Assembly (NCBI GenBank): GCA_016125335.1
Contig: WGLY01000013.1
Location: forward strand, 1-64,000
Source of the DNA: Frankiales bacterium
GTDB taxonomy: Bacteria > Actinomycetota > Actinomycetes > S36-B12 > CAIYMF01
Reading direction: 5' to 3'
Length of the DNA stretch: 64,000 bases
The translations under genes and the position numbers were made by a program. Of this stretch, positions 8,451 to 17,750 are shown piece after piece (positions within the stretch are counted from its first letter, which is position 1; the number at the start of each line of letters is the position of its first letter). The notes under the pieces were generated by a model. That model made no database searches, was not told the origin of the DNA, and saw only the letters and a program-made list of their open reading frames with translations.

Positions 8451-9164
8451 GTGCTGGACCGCGACGCGTACCTGACCTCGCTCGAACGCGACTCGGCGGC
8501 CTTCGCGGACCTGCTCGCCGAGGCCGACCTCGCCGCACCCGTGCCGCACTGCCCCGGGTGGACGGTGACCGACCTGGCGCTGCACCTGAGCGGGGTGCAC
8601 CGCTGGGCGCGCACCGCGGTCGTGACCGCTGCCCCGGGCGAGGAGCCGGTCGGCCCCTCGGACCGAGACGGGCTGGTGGCGTGGTGCCGCGCCGGATCGG
8701 CCGAGCTGCTCGAGACGCTGCGCACCACGGATCCCTCGACGCCGGTGTGGCACTTCGGCCCCAAGCCGCGGGTCGCCTCGTTCTGGGTGCGCCGGCAGGC
8801 GCACGAGACCGCGGTGCATCTCGGCGACCTGCGCCGTGCCGCGGGGCGCGACGCGCCGATGGATCCGGAGCTGGCCGCGGACGGCGTCGACGAGGTGGTG
8901 ACGGTCTTCTTCCCGCGCCAGGTGCGGCTCGGGCGCACGCCGCCGGTGGAGCTCGCGGTGGCCGTGACGCTCACCGACACGGGCGGCTCGTGGGTGGTGT
9001 CCGGCGACGGGCTGACGCCGGGGTCCGACCCGGTCGCCGGCGTCGAGGGCTCGGCGTACGACGTGCTGCACGCGCTGTGGCACCGGGCGGACGCAGATGC
9101 CCTGCGGATCGTCGGCGACGAGGCGGCCGCGCGCGCGGTGCTCGCCGCCGCGCTGGCCCCCTGA
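8451..9164 (+). CDS. Maleylpyruvate isomerase family mycothiol-dependent enzyme
   Basis: A 237-residue protein of the DinB-like MDMPI superfamily. The N-terminal helical bundle holds the family pattern [19 protein letters not shown], with histidines that bind a divalent metal, followed by [14 protein letters not shown], and a C-terminal SCP2-like domain with the [15 protein letters not shown] motif. Members use mycothiol, the actinobacterial thiol, or act in metal-dependent thiol chemistry; the substrate is unknown. The start chosen is GTG at 8451; an in-frame ATG at 8391 would add 20 residues that overlap the rsmA start region. It is the only plus-strand gene within the metG-to-ABC-F block and converges on tatD with a 4-bp gap. 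Confidence 0.75.
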   Translation: MLDRDAYLTSLERDSAAFADLLAEADLAAPVPHCPGWTVTDLALHLSGVHRWARTAVVTAAPGEEPVGPSDRDGLVAWCRAGSAELLETLRTTDPSTPVWHFGPKPRVASFWVRRQAHETAVHLGDLRRAAGRDAPMDPELAADGVDEVVTVFFPRQVRLGRTPPVELAVAVTLTDTGGSWVVSGDGLTPGSDPVAGVEGSAYDVLHALWHRADADALRIVGDEAAARAVLAAALAP

Positions 9165-9168
9165 GCCC

Positions 9169-10074
9169 TCACCAGGGGCCGAACACCCGCTGGGCGTTGT
9201 CCGCGAGGGCGCGCGCCATGGTGTCCTCGTCGACCCCGGCGCTCTCGGCCATCACGCGCACGGTGAGCGGCACGAGGTACGACGCGTTCGGGCGCCCGCG
9301 GTAGGGCGTGGGCGTCAGGTAGGGCGCGTCGGTCTCCACCAGCAGCCGGTCGAGCGGCGCCGCGAGCACGGACTCCCGCAGCGCCGCCGCGTTCTTGAAC
9401 GTGACCGTGCCCGCGAACGAGAGGTACCAGCCCCGCGCCGTGCAGTACCTGGCCATCGCGGCGTCGCCGGAGTAGCAGTGGAAGACCACGCGCTCCGGCG
9501 GGCCCTCGTCCTCGAGCACGCGGATGACGTCGTCGTGCGCGTCGCGGTCGTGGATGGTCAGCGCCTTGCCGAGCCGCTTGGCCAGGGCGATGTGCCGGCG
9601 GAACGACTCCTCCTGCACCTCGCGCCCCTCCACGCCCGTTCGGAAGTGGTCCAGGCCGGTCTCGCCGATGCCGCGCACCCGCGGGTGCTCGGCCAGCGCT
9701 GCGATCTCGTCGTACGCCGACTCCAGCGCGGCCCGGCCCTCGCGCTCGAGGATGCGCGGCGCCTCGTTGGGGTGCAGCGCCACGGTCGCCACGAGCGGGG
9801 GACGCCCCTCGAGCGCCTCGACGGACCACCGGGCGCTGGGCAGGTCGCAGCCCACCTGCACGATCCGGGTGACACCGGCCTCCGAGGCCCGCGCGATCGC
9901 GGCGTCGAGGTCGAGCCACTCGGCTCCGTCGTCGCCGTCGTGGATGTCGAGATGGCAGTGCGTGTCGGTCGTGGGCGTGCGCAGCGGCTCGGGCAGCGGC
10001 GGACGCTCGCGGTTGCGCGAGTGGCCGGACTCCTGCACGGCCGCGCGGGTGCGCACCGGCTCGTCGGGGCTCAT
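9169..10074 (-). CDS. tatD: TatD family metal-dependent DNase
   Basis: A 301-residue TIM-barrel hydrolase. Metal ligands are visible in DTHCHLDI (near residue 37), the conserved [30 protein letters not shown] and [12 protein letters not shown] ~35-residue charged leader precedes the barrel. The family has 3'-5' DNase and related metal-dependent hydrolase activity. It begins 13 bases after the metG stop codon and is surely in the same transcript. No good purine-rich ribosome site is visible in that short gap, so its translation may depend on the upstream gene. Confidence 0.9.
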   Translation of the reverse strand: MSPDEPVRTRAAVQESGHSRNRERPPLPEPLRTPTTDTHCHLDIHDGDDGAEWLDLDAAIARASEAGVTRIVQVGCDLPSARWSVEALEGRPPLVATVALHPNEAPRILEREGRAALESAYDEIAALAEHPRVRGIGETGLDHFRTGVEGREVQEESFRRHIALAKRLGKALTIHDRDAHDDVIRVLEDEGPPERVVFHCYSGDAAMARYCTARGWYLSFAGTVTFKNAAALRESVLAAPLDRLLVETDAPYLTPTPYRGRPNASYLVPLTVRVMAESAGVDEDTMARALADNAQRVFGPW

Positions 10075-10087
10075 CGGGAGGTGCCGG

Positions 10088-11686
10088 TCACTCGGCCGGC
10101 TCCTCCAGGCGCGGGAACAGGGCCGCGCCCTTGGTGACGGTCGAGCCCACCGGCAGCTGGCCCCAGCGGGCGGCGTCGGTGACGAGCTGCTCGCCGAGCG
10201 CGCCGAGGCCCTCGCGCGCGCCGAGCTGCTCCCACAGCGACTCGGTGGCCAGCGGCATCACGGCGTGGTGGAGCACCGCGACGGCCCGCAGGCACTCGCA
10301 CACCGTGTAGAGCACGGTGGCGAGCCGGCCGGCGTGCGCCGGGTCCTTGGCCAGCACCCAGGGCTCCTGCTCGGTGACGTAGAGGTTCACGGCGTCGACG
10401 AACGACTTCACCGCGCCGATGCCCGTCGAGAAGTCCAGCCGGAGCATGGCCTCGTCGGCCGCGGCCACCGTGCCCTCGAGGTGGCGCTGGAGCGCGAGCT
10501 CGGGCTCCGCGTACTCGCCGGGCGCGGGCAGCGACCCGTCGAAGTACCGGCCGACCATCGCGGCCGCCCGGGAGGCGAGGTTGCCCAGCCCGTTGGCGAG
10601 CTCGGAGGTGTAGCGCGCGCTCATGTCCTCCCAGGAGAACGATCCGTCCGAGCCGAACTGGATCGAGCGCAGGAAGTAGTAGCGGAACGCGTCGGACCCG
10701 AAGTGGTCGACGATCTGGGACGGCGCGATGCCGGTGAGCTTGGTCTTGCTCATCTTCTCGCCGCCGACGAGCAGCCAGCCGTGGGCGAACACCTGGCGCG
10801 GCAGGGGCAGCCCGGCGGCGAGCAGCATCGCGGGCCAGTAGACGGCGTGGAACCGCAGGATGTCCTTGCCCACCAGGTGCACGTCGGCCGGCCAGGTGGA
10901 CAGGAACTGGAGCGCGCCCGGCGTGCCGGCCTCGTCGCCGTAGCCGACGGCCGTCGCGTAGTTGAGCAGCGCGTCGAACCACACGTAGACGACCTGGTCC
11001 TCGTCCCACGGAAGCGGGATGCCCCACGACACCGAGGATCGCGACATCGAGATGTCCGTGAGCCCTTGCTTGATGAAGGAGACGACCTCGTTGTACGCCG
11101 ACTGGGGCTGCACGGCCTCGGGGTGCGCCTGGTAGTGCTCGAGGAGGAGGTCCTGGAAGGCGGAGAGCCGGAAGAACCAGTTGTTCTCGCGCAGCTGCTC
11201 GACCGGGCGGCCGTGGATGGCGCAGACCTTGACGCCCTCGTGCTCGCCCGTGCCGTCGACGAGGTCGCCGGGCAGCTTGAACTCCTCGCACGCGACGCAG
11301 TAGGGGCCCTCGTACGGGGCGGAGTAGACGTAGCCCGCCTCGCGGACGTGCTCCCAGAACCGCTGCACGCGCACGCGGTGCCGGTCCGACGTGGTGCGGA
11401 TGAAGTCGTCGTTGGCCGCGTCGACGGTGCGCAGCACGGGGAGCCAGGCCTCCTCCACGAGGCGGTCCACCCACTCCTGCGGCGTCACGCCGGCGGCGTC
11501 GGCCGCCCGCTGCACCTTCGTGCCGTGCTCGTCGACACCGGTGAGGTACCAGACGCGCTCACCGCGCTGACGGTGCCAGCGGGTGAGGACGTCACCGGCC
11601 GTCGTCGTGTACGCGTGCCCGATGTGGGGCGCGTCGTTGACGTAGTAGATCGGCGTGGTGACGTAGAAGGCCTTGGCGTCGGACAC
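10088..11686 (-). CDS. metG: Methionyl-tRNA synthetase
   Basis: A 532-residue class I aminoacyl-tRNA synthetase that charges tRNA-Met. The HIGH motif is at residues 21-24 and the KMSKT motif lies in GGEKMSKTKLTG near residue 310. The connective-peptide region has a YCVACEEF cysteine pair and a later CAIH, so only part of the double zinc site is present. The anticodon-binding helical domain follows. There is no C-terminal EMAP/Trbp111-like tRNA-binding extension, so this is the short form usual in actinomycetes. It heads the minus-strand operon with tatD. No T-box leader is seen upstream. Confidence 0.96.
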   Translation of the reverse strand: MSDAKAFYVTTPIYYVNDAPHIGHAYTTTAGDVLTRWHRQRGERVWYLTGVDEHGTKVQRAADAAGVTPQEWVDRLVEEAWLPVLRTVDAANDDFIRTTSDRHRVRVQRFWEHVREAGYVYSAPYEGPYCVACEEFKLPGDLVDGTGEHEGVKVCAIHGRPVEQLRENNWFFRLSAFQDLLLEHYQAHPEAVQPQSAYNEVVSFIKQGLTDISMSRSSVSWGIPLPWDEDQVVYVWFDALLNYATAVGYGDEAGTPGALQFLSTWPADVHLVGKDILRFHAVYWPAMLLAAGLPLPRQVFAHGWLLVGGEKMSKTKLTGIAPSQIVDHFGSDAFRYYFLRSIQFGSDGSFSWEDMSARYTSELANGLGNLASRAAAMVGRYFDGSLPAPGEYAEPELALQRHLEGTVAAADEAMLRLDFSTGIGAVKSFVDAVNLYVTEQEPWVLAKDPAHAGRLATVLYTVCECLRAVAVLHHAVMPLATESLWEQLGAREGLGALGEQLVTDAARWGQLPVGSTVTKGAALFPRLEEPAE

Positions 11687-11727
11687 GCGTCAATCCTAGG
11701 GGCGGCCGGGTGCACGCCCCGACGCCG

Positions 11728-12597
11728 TTATGCGCCGCCCTCGCCGGTCTCGCCGCGGGTGGCCCGCTTCGCGGCGACCACGGCGTCGTAGACGGCCTTG
11801 CGGTCGAGGCCGTACGCCGCCGCCACGGCCGCGAGGGCCGCCTTGCGCGGGTCGCCGCCCTCCGTCGTCGGCGCCGGCATCGAGCCGGCCGGCGCGCCCT
11901 CGACGACCACGGTGATCTCGCCGCGCACGCCTTCGGCGGCCCAGGCGGCCAGCTCGGCCAGCGGGCCCCGGCGCACCTCCTCGTAGGTCTTGGTCAGCTC
12001 GCGGCACACGGCCGCCCGGCGCTGCGCGCCGAAGGCCTCGGCCATCGCCTCCAGCGTGGCGGCGATGCGGTGCGGCGCCTCGAAGAACACGAGCGTGCGC
12101 GGGTCGGACGCCAGGGCCGCGAGGGTCCGGGCGCGCTCGCCCGCCTTGCGCGGCGGGAACCCCTCGAACGCGAACCGGTCCACCGGCAGCCCGGAGAGGG
12201 CGAGCGCCGTCAGCACCGCGCTCGGCCCGGGCACCGCGGTCACGGCGTAGCCCTCGGCGACCGCGGCCGCGACGAGGCGGTAGCCGGGGTCGCTCACGCT
12301 GGGCATGCCGGCGTCGGTGACGAGGACGACCCGCTCGCCGTCGGCGAGGGCGCGCAGGATCTCGGGCAGGCGGTCGCGCTCGACGGCGTCGTAGTACGAC
12401 ACGATCCGGCCACCGATCGACACACCGAGGTCGTGGGCGAGACGACGTGCGCGCCGGGTGTCCTCAGCCGCCACGACGTCGGCCGCGGCGAGCTCCTCGC
12501 GCAGGCGCGGCGAGGCGTCGGAGGGGTCGCCGATGGGCGTCCCGGCGAGGACGAGGACGCCGCCGACGCGCGGCTTCGCACTCCCGCGGGCGACCAC
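11728..12597 (-). CDS. rsmI: 16S rRNA (cytidine1402-2'-O)-methyltransferase
   Basis: A 289-residue SAM-dependent methyltransferase of the tetrapyrrole-methylase fold. Motifs in order: LAGTPIGDPSDASPRL, AAEDTRRARRLAHDLG, VTDAGMPSVSDPG and PGPSAVLTALALSG, all diagnostic for RsmI, which 2'-O-methylates C1402 in the decoding centre. The C-terminal ~45 residues form a helical extension (DPRKAALAAVAAAYGLDRKAVYD). The start is GTG at 12597. It is divergent from the protein O-mannosyltransferase gene with only 33 bp between them, a pairing conserved in actinomycetes. Confidence 0.94.
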   Translation of the reverse strand: MVARGSAKPRVGGVLVLAGTPIGDPSDASPRLREELAAADVVAAEDTRRARRLAHDLGVSIGGRIVSYYDAVERDRLPEILRALADGERVVLVTDAGMPSVSDPGYRLVAAAVAEGYAVTAVPGPSAVLTALALSGLPVDRFAFEGFPPRKAGERARTLAALASDPRTLVFFEAPHRIAATLEAMAEAFGAQRRAAVCRELTKTYEEVRRGPLAELAAWAAEGVRGEITVVVEGAPAGSMPAPTTEGGDPRKAALAAVAAAYGLDRKAVYDAVVAAKRATRGETGEGGA

Positions 12598-12630
12598 GGC
12601 GCCAGCCTGCCACGTCCGTATGCTGTCCGG

Positions 12631-14271
12631 GTGACGGCGACCCTCGAGCACCGCCCGCACGCGGCCGTGCCCCGGGGCGGCCCCCGCGAGTCCGAGCTCG
12701 CCGACAGGCTGTACCGCCCGATGCCCGCCGATCGCGGGACCTCCTGGCTGGTGACGATCGGGATCACCGTGTTCGGCGGCATCCTGCGGTTCTGGGACCT
12801 CGCGAGCCCGCACGCGGTCGTGTTCGACGAGACCTACTACATGAAGGACTCGTTCTCGCTGCTGCGCTGGGGCTACGAGCGGGAGTTCGTCGACAAAGCC
12901 AACGACGTCATCCTGGCCAGCGACGGCCACGACTGGCGCACCCTGGACGTCTTCAAGACCACGCCCGAGTTCGTGGTGCACCCGCCGGTGGGCAAGTGGA
13001 CGATCGGCATCGGCGAGTACGTCTTCGGGCTCAACCCGTTCGGCTGGCGCTTCATGGTCGCGCTGCTCGGCACGCTGGCCATCCTGCTCACCATCCGCAT
13101 CACGCGCCGCCTCACCCGCTCCACCCTCATCGGTGCGATCGCCGGCCTCCTGCTCGCCATCGACGGCATCGGCATCGTGCTGTCGCGCACCGGGCTGCTC
13201 GACAACTCCCTCATGTTCTGGGCCGTGGTCGCCTTCGGCTGCGTGCTCATGGACCGCGACCGCACCAGACGCCGGCTCGCCGACGTCGTGCGGCTCTACC
13301 CCGACGACCGCGCAGCCCTGCGCCGGCTCGGCGCGGGGATCGGGCCGTTCACCGGGCTGCGTCCGTGGCGGTGGGCCGCCGGCGTCGCGCTCGGCCTCGC
13401 CTGCGGGGTGAAGTGGTCCGGCGTCTGGTTCCTGCTCGCCTTCGGGCTCATGACCGTGTTCTGGGACATCGGGATGCGCCGCGTCATCGGCGTGCGCACC
13501 GCGCAGGCCTGGACCGGCGCCATCCTCGAGGGCCTGCTGGGAGCCGTCGCCATGGCCGGCACGGCGTTCGTGGTCTACCTCGTGACGTGGACCGGATGGT
13601 TCGTCACCGACGGCGGCTACGACCGCCTGTGGGCGGCCAGCCATCCGGCGGAACCGGGCTTCGGATGGGTACCCGACGCGTTCCGGTCGCTGTGGCACTA
13701 CCACGCGGAGATGCTCAACTTCCACGTGCACCTGACCGTCGAGACCTCGCCGCACGCCTACCAGAGCAACGCGTGGAGCTGGATGCTGCAGACGCGGCCG
13801 ACGAGCTTCTACTACGAGACGCGCGACCTCGGCCAGGACGGGTGCACCGTCGCCAAGTGCTCCACGGAGGTCCTCGCGCTGGGCAACCCGCTGGTGTGGT
13901 GGGGCGGCACAGCCGCGCTGGTCCACCAGGCGTGGCGGTGGGTCTCGGTGCGCGACTGGCGCGCGGGCGCCGTCGTCCTCGCCGTGCTCGCCGGCTGGAT
14001 CCCGTGGCTGGCCTTCCAGAACCGCACGATCTTCACGTTCTACGTGGTGGCCTTCGTGCCGTTCGTCTGCATGACGCTCGCGCTCACTCTGGGTGCGCTG
14101 CTGGGCAAGGCCGACGCCTCGCCCCGTCGCCGCACCGTGGGCGCGGCCGTCGTCGGCACCTTCCTGCTCTTCGCGGTCGCGCTGTCCGGCTTCTTCTACC
14201 CGGTGTGGTCCGCGGGCGTGATCCCGTACCACAGCTGGAGCATCCGGATGTGGTTCCCCACCTGGGTCTGA
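12631..14271 (+). CDS. pmt: Dolichyl-phosphate-mannose--protein mannosyltransferase (GT39 family)
   Basis: A 546-residue polytopic membrane protein. Like mycobacterial Rv1002c it should transfer mannose from polyprenyl phosphate mannose to Ser/Thr of proteins passing through the membrane. The catalytic acidic pair is in the first extracytoplasmic loop (HAVVFDETYY, Asp66-Glu67). About ten hydrophobic segments follow, with the PMT-type large loop LNFHVHLTVETSPHAYQSN and a C-terminal YHSWSIRMWFPTW. The GTG at 12631 is 6 bases after TATGCT, so the mRNA is probably leaderless. It is divergent from rsmI. Confidence 0.93.
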   Translation: MTATLEHRPHAAVPRGGPRESELADRLYRPMPADRGTSWLVTIGITVFGGILRFWDLASPHAVVFDETYYMKDSFSLLRWGYEREFVDKANDVILASDGHDWRTLDVFKTTPEFVVHPPVGKWTIGIGEYVFGLNPFGWRFMVALLGTLAILLTIRITRRLTRSTLIGAIAGLLLAIDGIGIVLSRTGLLDNSLMFWAVVAFGCVLMDRDRTRRRLADVVRLYPDDRAALRRLGAGIGPFTGLRPWRWAAGVALGLACGVKWSGVWFLLAFGLMTVFWDIGMRRVIGVRTAQAWTGAILEGLLGAVAMAGTAFVVYLVTWTGWFVTDGGYDRLWAASHPAEPGFGWVPDAFRSLWHYHAEMLNFHVHLTVETSPHAYQSNAWSWMLQTRPTSFYYETRDLGQDGCTVAKCSTEVLALGNPLVWWGGTAALVHQAWRWVSVRDWRAGAVVLAVLAGWIPWLAFQNRTIFTFYVVAFVPFVCMTLALTLGALLGKADASPRRRTVGAAVVGTFLLFAVALSGFFYPVWSAGVIPYHSWSIRMWFPTWV

Positions 14272-14286
14272 GCGCCGACCGCGCCC

Positions 14287-15309
14287 TCACGCACCGGAAG
14301 GGGCGCGCGCGGGGAGCGTGATCGAGAAGGTGCAGCCCGGGCCCTCGTTCGACACGGACACCGTGCCGCCGAGCGCGTCGACGAGGCCTCGCACGACCGC
14401 GAGCCCGAGCCCCGCGCCCGACTCCGCGCCGGGAGTGCGCGCGGCCGTGCCCCGCCAGCCCGCCTCGAACACCCGCGGCAGGTCCTCCGCCGGGATGCCG
14501 CCGCACCCGTCGGTGACCCGCACCGTGGTGCCCGACGCCGTGGCCGCCGCCTCGACGTGGACCGCGCCGTCGGGCGGCGTGTAGCGCACCGCGTTGACGA
14601 CGAGGTTGGTGAGCGCGCGGGTGAGGCCGGACTCGTCGACGTACGCCGTGACGTCCTCGGGGCAGGCGCCGGTGAGCCGCACACCGCGGCGCTCGGCGAG
14701 CACCGCCGTGCTCGCCAGCGTGTCGGACACGAGGTCGCGCAGACGCACCTCCTCGAGCTCGAGGGAGAGCTGGCCGGCCTGCAGCCGGGACACCGCCAGC
14801 AGGTCGTCGACCATCGCGGCGAGACGGTCCACCTCCTCGCGGATGCGGCGGTGGTAGGCGGCGGGGTCGGCGGCGACGTCGTCCTCGAGGGCCTCGGCCA
14901 TGGCCCGGATCCCGGCCAGCGGCGTGCGCAGGTCGTGCGAGACCCAGGCCACCATCTCGCGCCTGCGCGCCTCGACCTCGGCGTCGCGCCGGCGCTCCAT
15001 GGCCGCGCGCTCGGCGTCGCGCTGGAGGGTGCTCGTGCGCCGGGCCAGAAGGAGCCCGACGGCGAGCACCACGGGCACGGTGGCCACCAGCACGGTCCAG
15101 ACCACCTGGAGATCGGAGCCCTCGAGCGCCATCGTCCGCGCCCCCGCGACCACGCCGGCGGTCACGGCGAGCACCACCGTCACCGGGGTGAGCAGCGCCG
15201 CCACCGCCGGCGAGCGGCGTCCCACCACCGTGACGACCAGCGCGCCGAGGACGCCGACCACGGCGGCGGCGAGCGCCGCCTGGAAGGCGAGCGACCAGTC
15301 CATGCTCAC
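14287..15309 (-). CDS. Sensor histidine kinase
   Basis: A 340-residue membrane kinase. Three hydrophobic segments (about 10-28, 40-55 and 70-88) precede the catalytic part. The phosphoacceptor His125 is in [13 protein letters not shown], the N box is [12 protein letters not shown], and the ATP lid has TDGCGGIP and [12 protein letters not shown]. There is no large extracytoplasmic sensor domain, so it may sense within or near the membrane. GATAGT ends 6 bases before the GTG start, suggesting its own leaderless mRNA. It lies 36 bp downstream of the response regulator gene on the same strand and is its likely partner. Confidence 0.9.
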   Translation of the reverse strand: MSMDWSLAFQAALAAAVVGVLGALVVTVVGRRSPAVAALLTPVTVVLAVTAGVVAGARTMALEGSDLQVVWTVLVATVPVVLAVGLLLARRTSTLQRDAERAAMERRRDAEVEARRREMVAWVSHDLRTPLAGIRAMAEALEDDVAADPAAYHRRIREEVDRLAAMVDDLLAVSRLQAGQLSLELEEVRLRDLVSDTLASTAVLAERRGVRLTGACPEDVTAYVDESGLTRALTNLVVNAVRYTPPDGAVHVEAAATASGTTVRVTDGCGGIPAEDLPRVFEAGWRGTAARTPGAESGAGLGLAVVRGLVDALGGTVSVSNEGPGCTFSITLPARAPSGA

Positions 15310-15345
15310 GTCCCGACTATCACAGGTCGCACGGGGCGGTGGGGC

Positions 15346-16086
15346 TCAGGACGCCGGGTCGCCGTAGGTCTGCACCAGCGCCTCGCCGGGCGAGGCTGGC
15401 GCCGGGTCCCACCGGTAGCCCACGCCCCACACGGTGACCAGCCGCACGGGCGAGGCGGGGTCGGCCTCGACCTTCTCCCGCAGGCGGCGCACGTGGACGG
15501 TGACGGTTGACTGGTCGCCGAACTCCCAGCCCCACACCTCCCGCATCAGCTCGTCGCGGCGCAGGGCCCGCCCCGGGCGGGCCATGAGGTGGGCCAGCAG
15601 GTCGAACTCGCGGGTCGTCAGCGCGAGCTCCGCGTCGCCGAGCCGGGCGCTGCGCGCCACGGTGTCCAGGCGCAGGTCGCCGTCGACGAGCACCGGCGCG
15701 GCGCCCCCGGCGGCCGGCTGCGGCTCGCTGCGGCGCAGCACGGAGCGCACGCGCAGGGCGAGCTCGCGCGGGCTGAACGGCTTGACGACGTAGTCGTCGG
15801 CCCCGACCTCGAGGCCGGCGATGCGGTCCTCCTCCTCGCCGCGCGCCGTGAGCATCACCACCGGGAGCCCCGGGTCGACCGCGCGCAGCCGACGGCACAC
15901 CTCGAGCCCGTCGATGCCGGGCAGCATGAGGTCGAGGACCACGAGGTCCGGCGGGGCGGCCGCCGCGATCGCCAGCGCCGAGAGCCCGTCGGCCGCGTGG
16001 GCCGCCTCGAAGCCGTCGCGGCGCAGGTAGCCGAGGACCACCTCGGCCACGGTGGGGTCGTCGTCGACGACGAGCACGCGGGCCAT
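15346..16086 (-). CDS. OmpR-family response regulator
   Basis: A 246-residue two-domain regulator. The receiver has the acidic pair VVDDD (8-10), the phosphoacceptor Asp52 in LVVLDLMLPG and the conserved Lys in YVVKPFSPRE. The C-terminal winged helix ends with VTVHVRRLREKVE and LVTVWGVGYRW. It should be phosphorylated by the adjacent histidine kinase. TAACCT ends 6 bases before the ATG, giving a leaderless promoter on the 112-bp divergent region shared with the molybdopterin oxidoreductase gene. That oxidoreductase is a possible target (inference). Confidence 0.92.
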   Translation of the reverse strand: MARVLVVDDDPTVAEVVLGYLRRDGFEAAHAADGLSALAIAAAAPPDLVVLDLMLPGIDGLEVCRRLRAVDPGLPVVMLTARGEEEDRIAGLEVGADDYVVKPFSPRELALRVRSVLRRSEPQPAAGGAAPVLVDGDLRLDTVARSARLGDAELALTTREFDLLAHLMARPGRALRRDELMREVWGWEFGDQSTVTVHVRRLREKVEADPASPVRLVTVWGVGYRWDPAPASPGEALVQTYGDPAS

Positions 16087-16198
16087 GGCACGAGGTTAGG
16101 CCGCGCGGCAGGTCGCGGTGCTCCCGCGGGCCCCGCCGTCAGGGGTTCGTAAGAGCCGGCCGGGATGCGGCCGAGCGGGGCGAACGTACGATCCGGAC

Positions 16199-17746
16199 GT
16201 GGCCACTGGTGAGCTCCCCGACGGCCGCGGCAGGGCGACGATCGCCGGCGCGGTCGCGGCGCTGGCCGGCCTCGCGGCCGCGGAGCTGTTCGGGCTCGTG
16301 CTCCCGGGACGTCCCAGCCCCGTGACCGCCGTGGCGGACCGGGTGATCTCCGCCATGCCCGACGGGCCGCGCGAGGCGTTGATCGGCGCGGTGGGCACGC
16401 TGGACAAGCCGCTGCTCGTCGTCGGCATCGTCGCCGTGGTGGTGGGCGGCGGCGCGCTGATCGGCCGCTGGTGCGCCCGCGTCCCCGGCCGGGCGCCCTG
16501 GCTCTTCGCGGCCGGCGCCGCGCTGGGCTGGCTCGTCGGCCTCGACGGCATCACCGAGGACGTGGTGGCGCTCGGGCTCGTGGTGGCCGTGGGCGCCACC
16601 GTGGCGTCCCTCGCGTGGATGCGGCTCGTGCCCGCGCCGGCGTGGTCGGACCGCGAGCCGGACGCCGGCCCGCAGGTGGACCGTCGCACGGTGCTGCGCG
16701 CGGCCGGGCTCATCGGCGTCGCCAGCGTGGTGGGGCTCGGCGTCGTGACGGTCGCCCGGCGCAGCGGCGCCGCCGCCGTCGACGCGGTTCGCACGGCGCT
16801 GCGGATCCCCGCGCCCACGCACCCGGCGCCGGCGCTGCCCACCGGCGTCACCCCCGACGTGCCGGGGCTCGCGCCGGCCGTCACCGCGAACGCGGACTTC
16901 TACCAGATCGATGTGTCGCTGACGCCGCCGACGGTCGACGTCGGGTCGTGGACGCTCACCATCGACGGCCGGGTCGACACCCCGCTCACCCTCACCTACG
17001 ACGACCTGCTGGCCATGCCCAGCATCGAGCGCTACGTGACGCTGACGTGCGTGAGCAACGAGGTGGGCGGCGACCTCGTGAGCAACGCCCGGTGGCAGGG
17101 GGTGCGCCTCACCGACCTGCTGGCCAAGGTGGGCGTCCACCCGGACGCGGACCTCGTGCTCGGCCGCGCGGTCGACGGGTTCAGCGTCGGCTTCCCGCGC
17201 GCGGTGCTCGACGACGGCCGCGACGCCATGGTCGTGTACGCGATGAACGGCGAGCCGCTGCCGGTGCGCCACGGCTTCCCCGTGCGCATGGTGGTGCCGG
17301 GGCTCTACGGCTACGTGTCGGCGACCAAGTGGCTCGAGCAGATCAAGCTGACGACGCTCGACGACGACGTGCCGTTCTGGTTCGCCCGCGGCTGGTCTAC
17401 CGACGGCCGCATCGAGGCGTCCTCACGGATCGACGTGCCCCGCGACGGCGACCAGGTGCGGGCCGGGACGGTCGCCGTGGGCGGCCGCGCCTGGCACCAG
17501 CACACCGGCGTCGGGTCGGTCGAGGTGAGCGTGGACGGCGGCCCCTGGCAGCCGGCCCGGCTGGCCGCCCCGATGGGCGTGGACACCTGGCGGCTCTGGT
17601 CGTTCGCCTGGTCGGCGTCCGCCGGCCGGCACACCCTGGCGGTGCGGATGCACGACCTCGACGGGACGGTGCAGTCGGCTCTGGTGCGGCCGGTGTTCCC
17701 GGGGGCGAGCAGCGGGCTGCACACCATCTCGGTCGACGTGCTCTGA
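16199..17746 (+). CDS. Membrane-anchored molybdopterin-dependent oxidoreductase (sulfite oxidase / MsrP-like fold)
   Basis: A 515-residue protein with four hydrophobic segments in the first ~145 residues, then a DRRTVLRAAG stretch resembling a Tat signal followed by another hydrophobic helix, and an extracytoplasmic catalytic domain. The molybdenum-ligating cysteine is probably Cys284 in LTCVSNEVGG. GFPVRMVVPGLYGYVSATKW is the conserved cofactor-pocket region, and the last ~100 residues form the Ig-like dimer domain of sulfite oxidases. It probably reduces or oxidises an S- or N-oxide outside the cell; the substrate is unknown. Cofactor genes moaC and moeA lie in the same window. GTG at 16199 is 6 bases after TACGAT (leaderless). 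Confidence 0.87.
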   Translation: MATGELPDGRGRATIAGAVAALAGLAAAELFGLVLPGRPSPVTAVADRVISAMPDGPREALIGAVGTLDKPLLVVGIVAVVVGGGALIGRWCARVPGRAPWLFAAGAALGWLVGLDGITEDVVALGLVVAVGATVASLAWMRLVPAPAWSDREPDAGPQVDRRTVLRAAGLIGVASVVGLGVVTVARRSGAAAVDAVRTALRIPAPTHPAPALPTGVTPDVPGLAPAVTANADFYQIDVSLTPPTVDVGSWTLTIDGRVDTPLTLTYDDLLAMPSIERYVTLTCVSNEVGGDLVSNARWQGVRLTDLLAKVGVHPDADLVLGRAVDGFSVGFPRAVLDDGRDAMVVYAMNGEPLPVRHGFPVRMVVPGLYGYVSATKWLEQIKLTTLDDDVPFWFARGWSTDGRIEASSRIDVPRDGDQVRAGTVAVGGRAWHQHTGVGSVEVSVDGGPWQPARLAAPMGVDTWRLWSFAWSASAGRHTLAVRMHDLDGTVQSALVRPVFPGASSGLHTISVDVL

Positions 17747-17750
17747 CCGC

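Noticed and set aside
4654-8538. A continuous 1294-codon minus-strand frame
   Set aside because: It is the ABC-F gene frame running on through out-of-frame parts of ispE and rsmA. Only the part from the ATG at 6516 has domain content; the rest is Arg/Gly/Pro-rich noise typical of GC-rich DNA.
11728-14232. A continuous 834-codon minus-strand frame through rsmI and the mannosyltransferase gene
   Set aside because: Only the rsmI part (to 12597) has recognisable motifs. The rest is the antisense of the pmt coding region.
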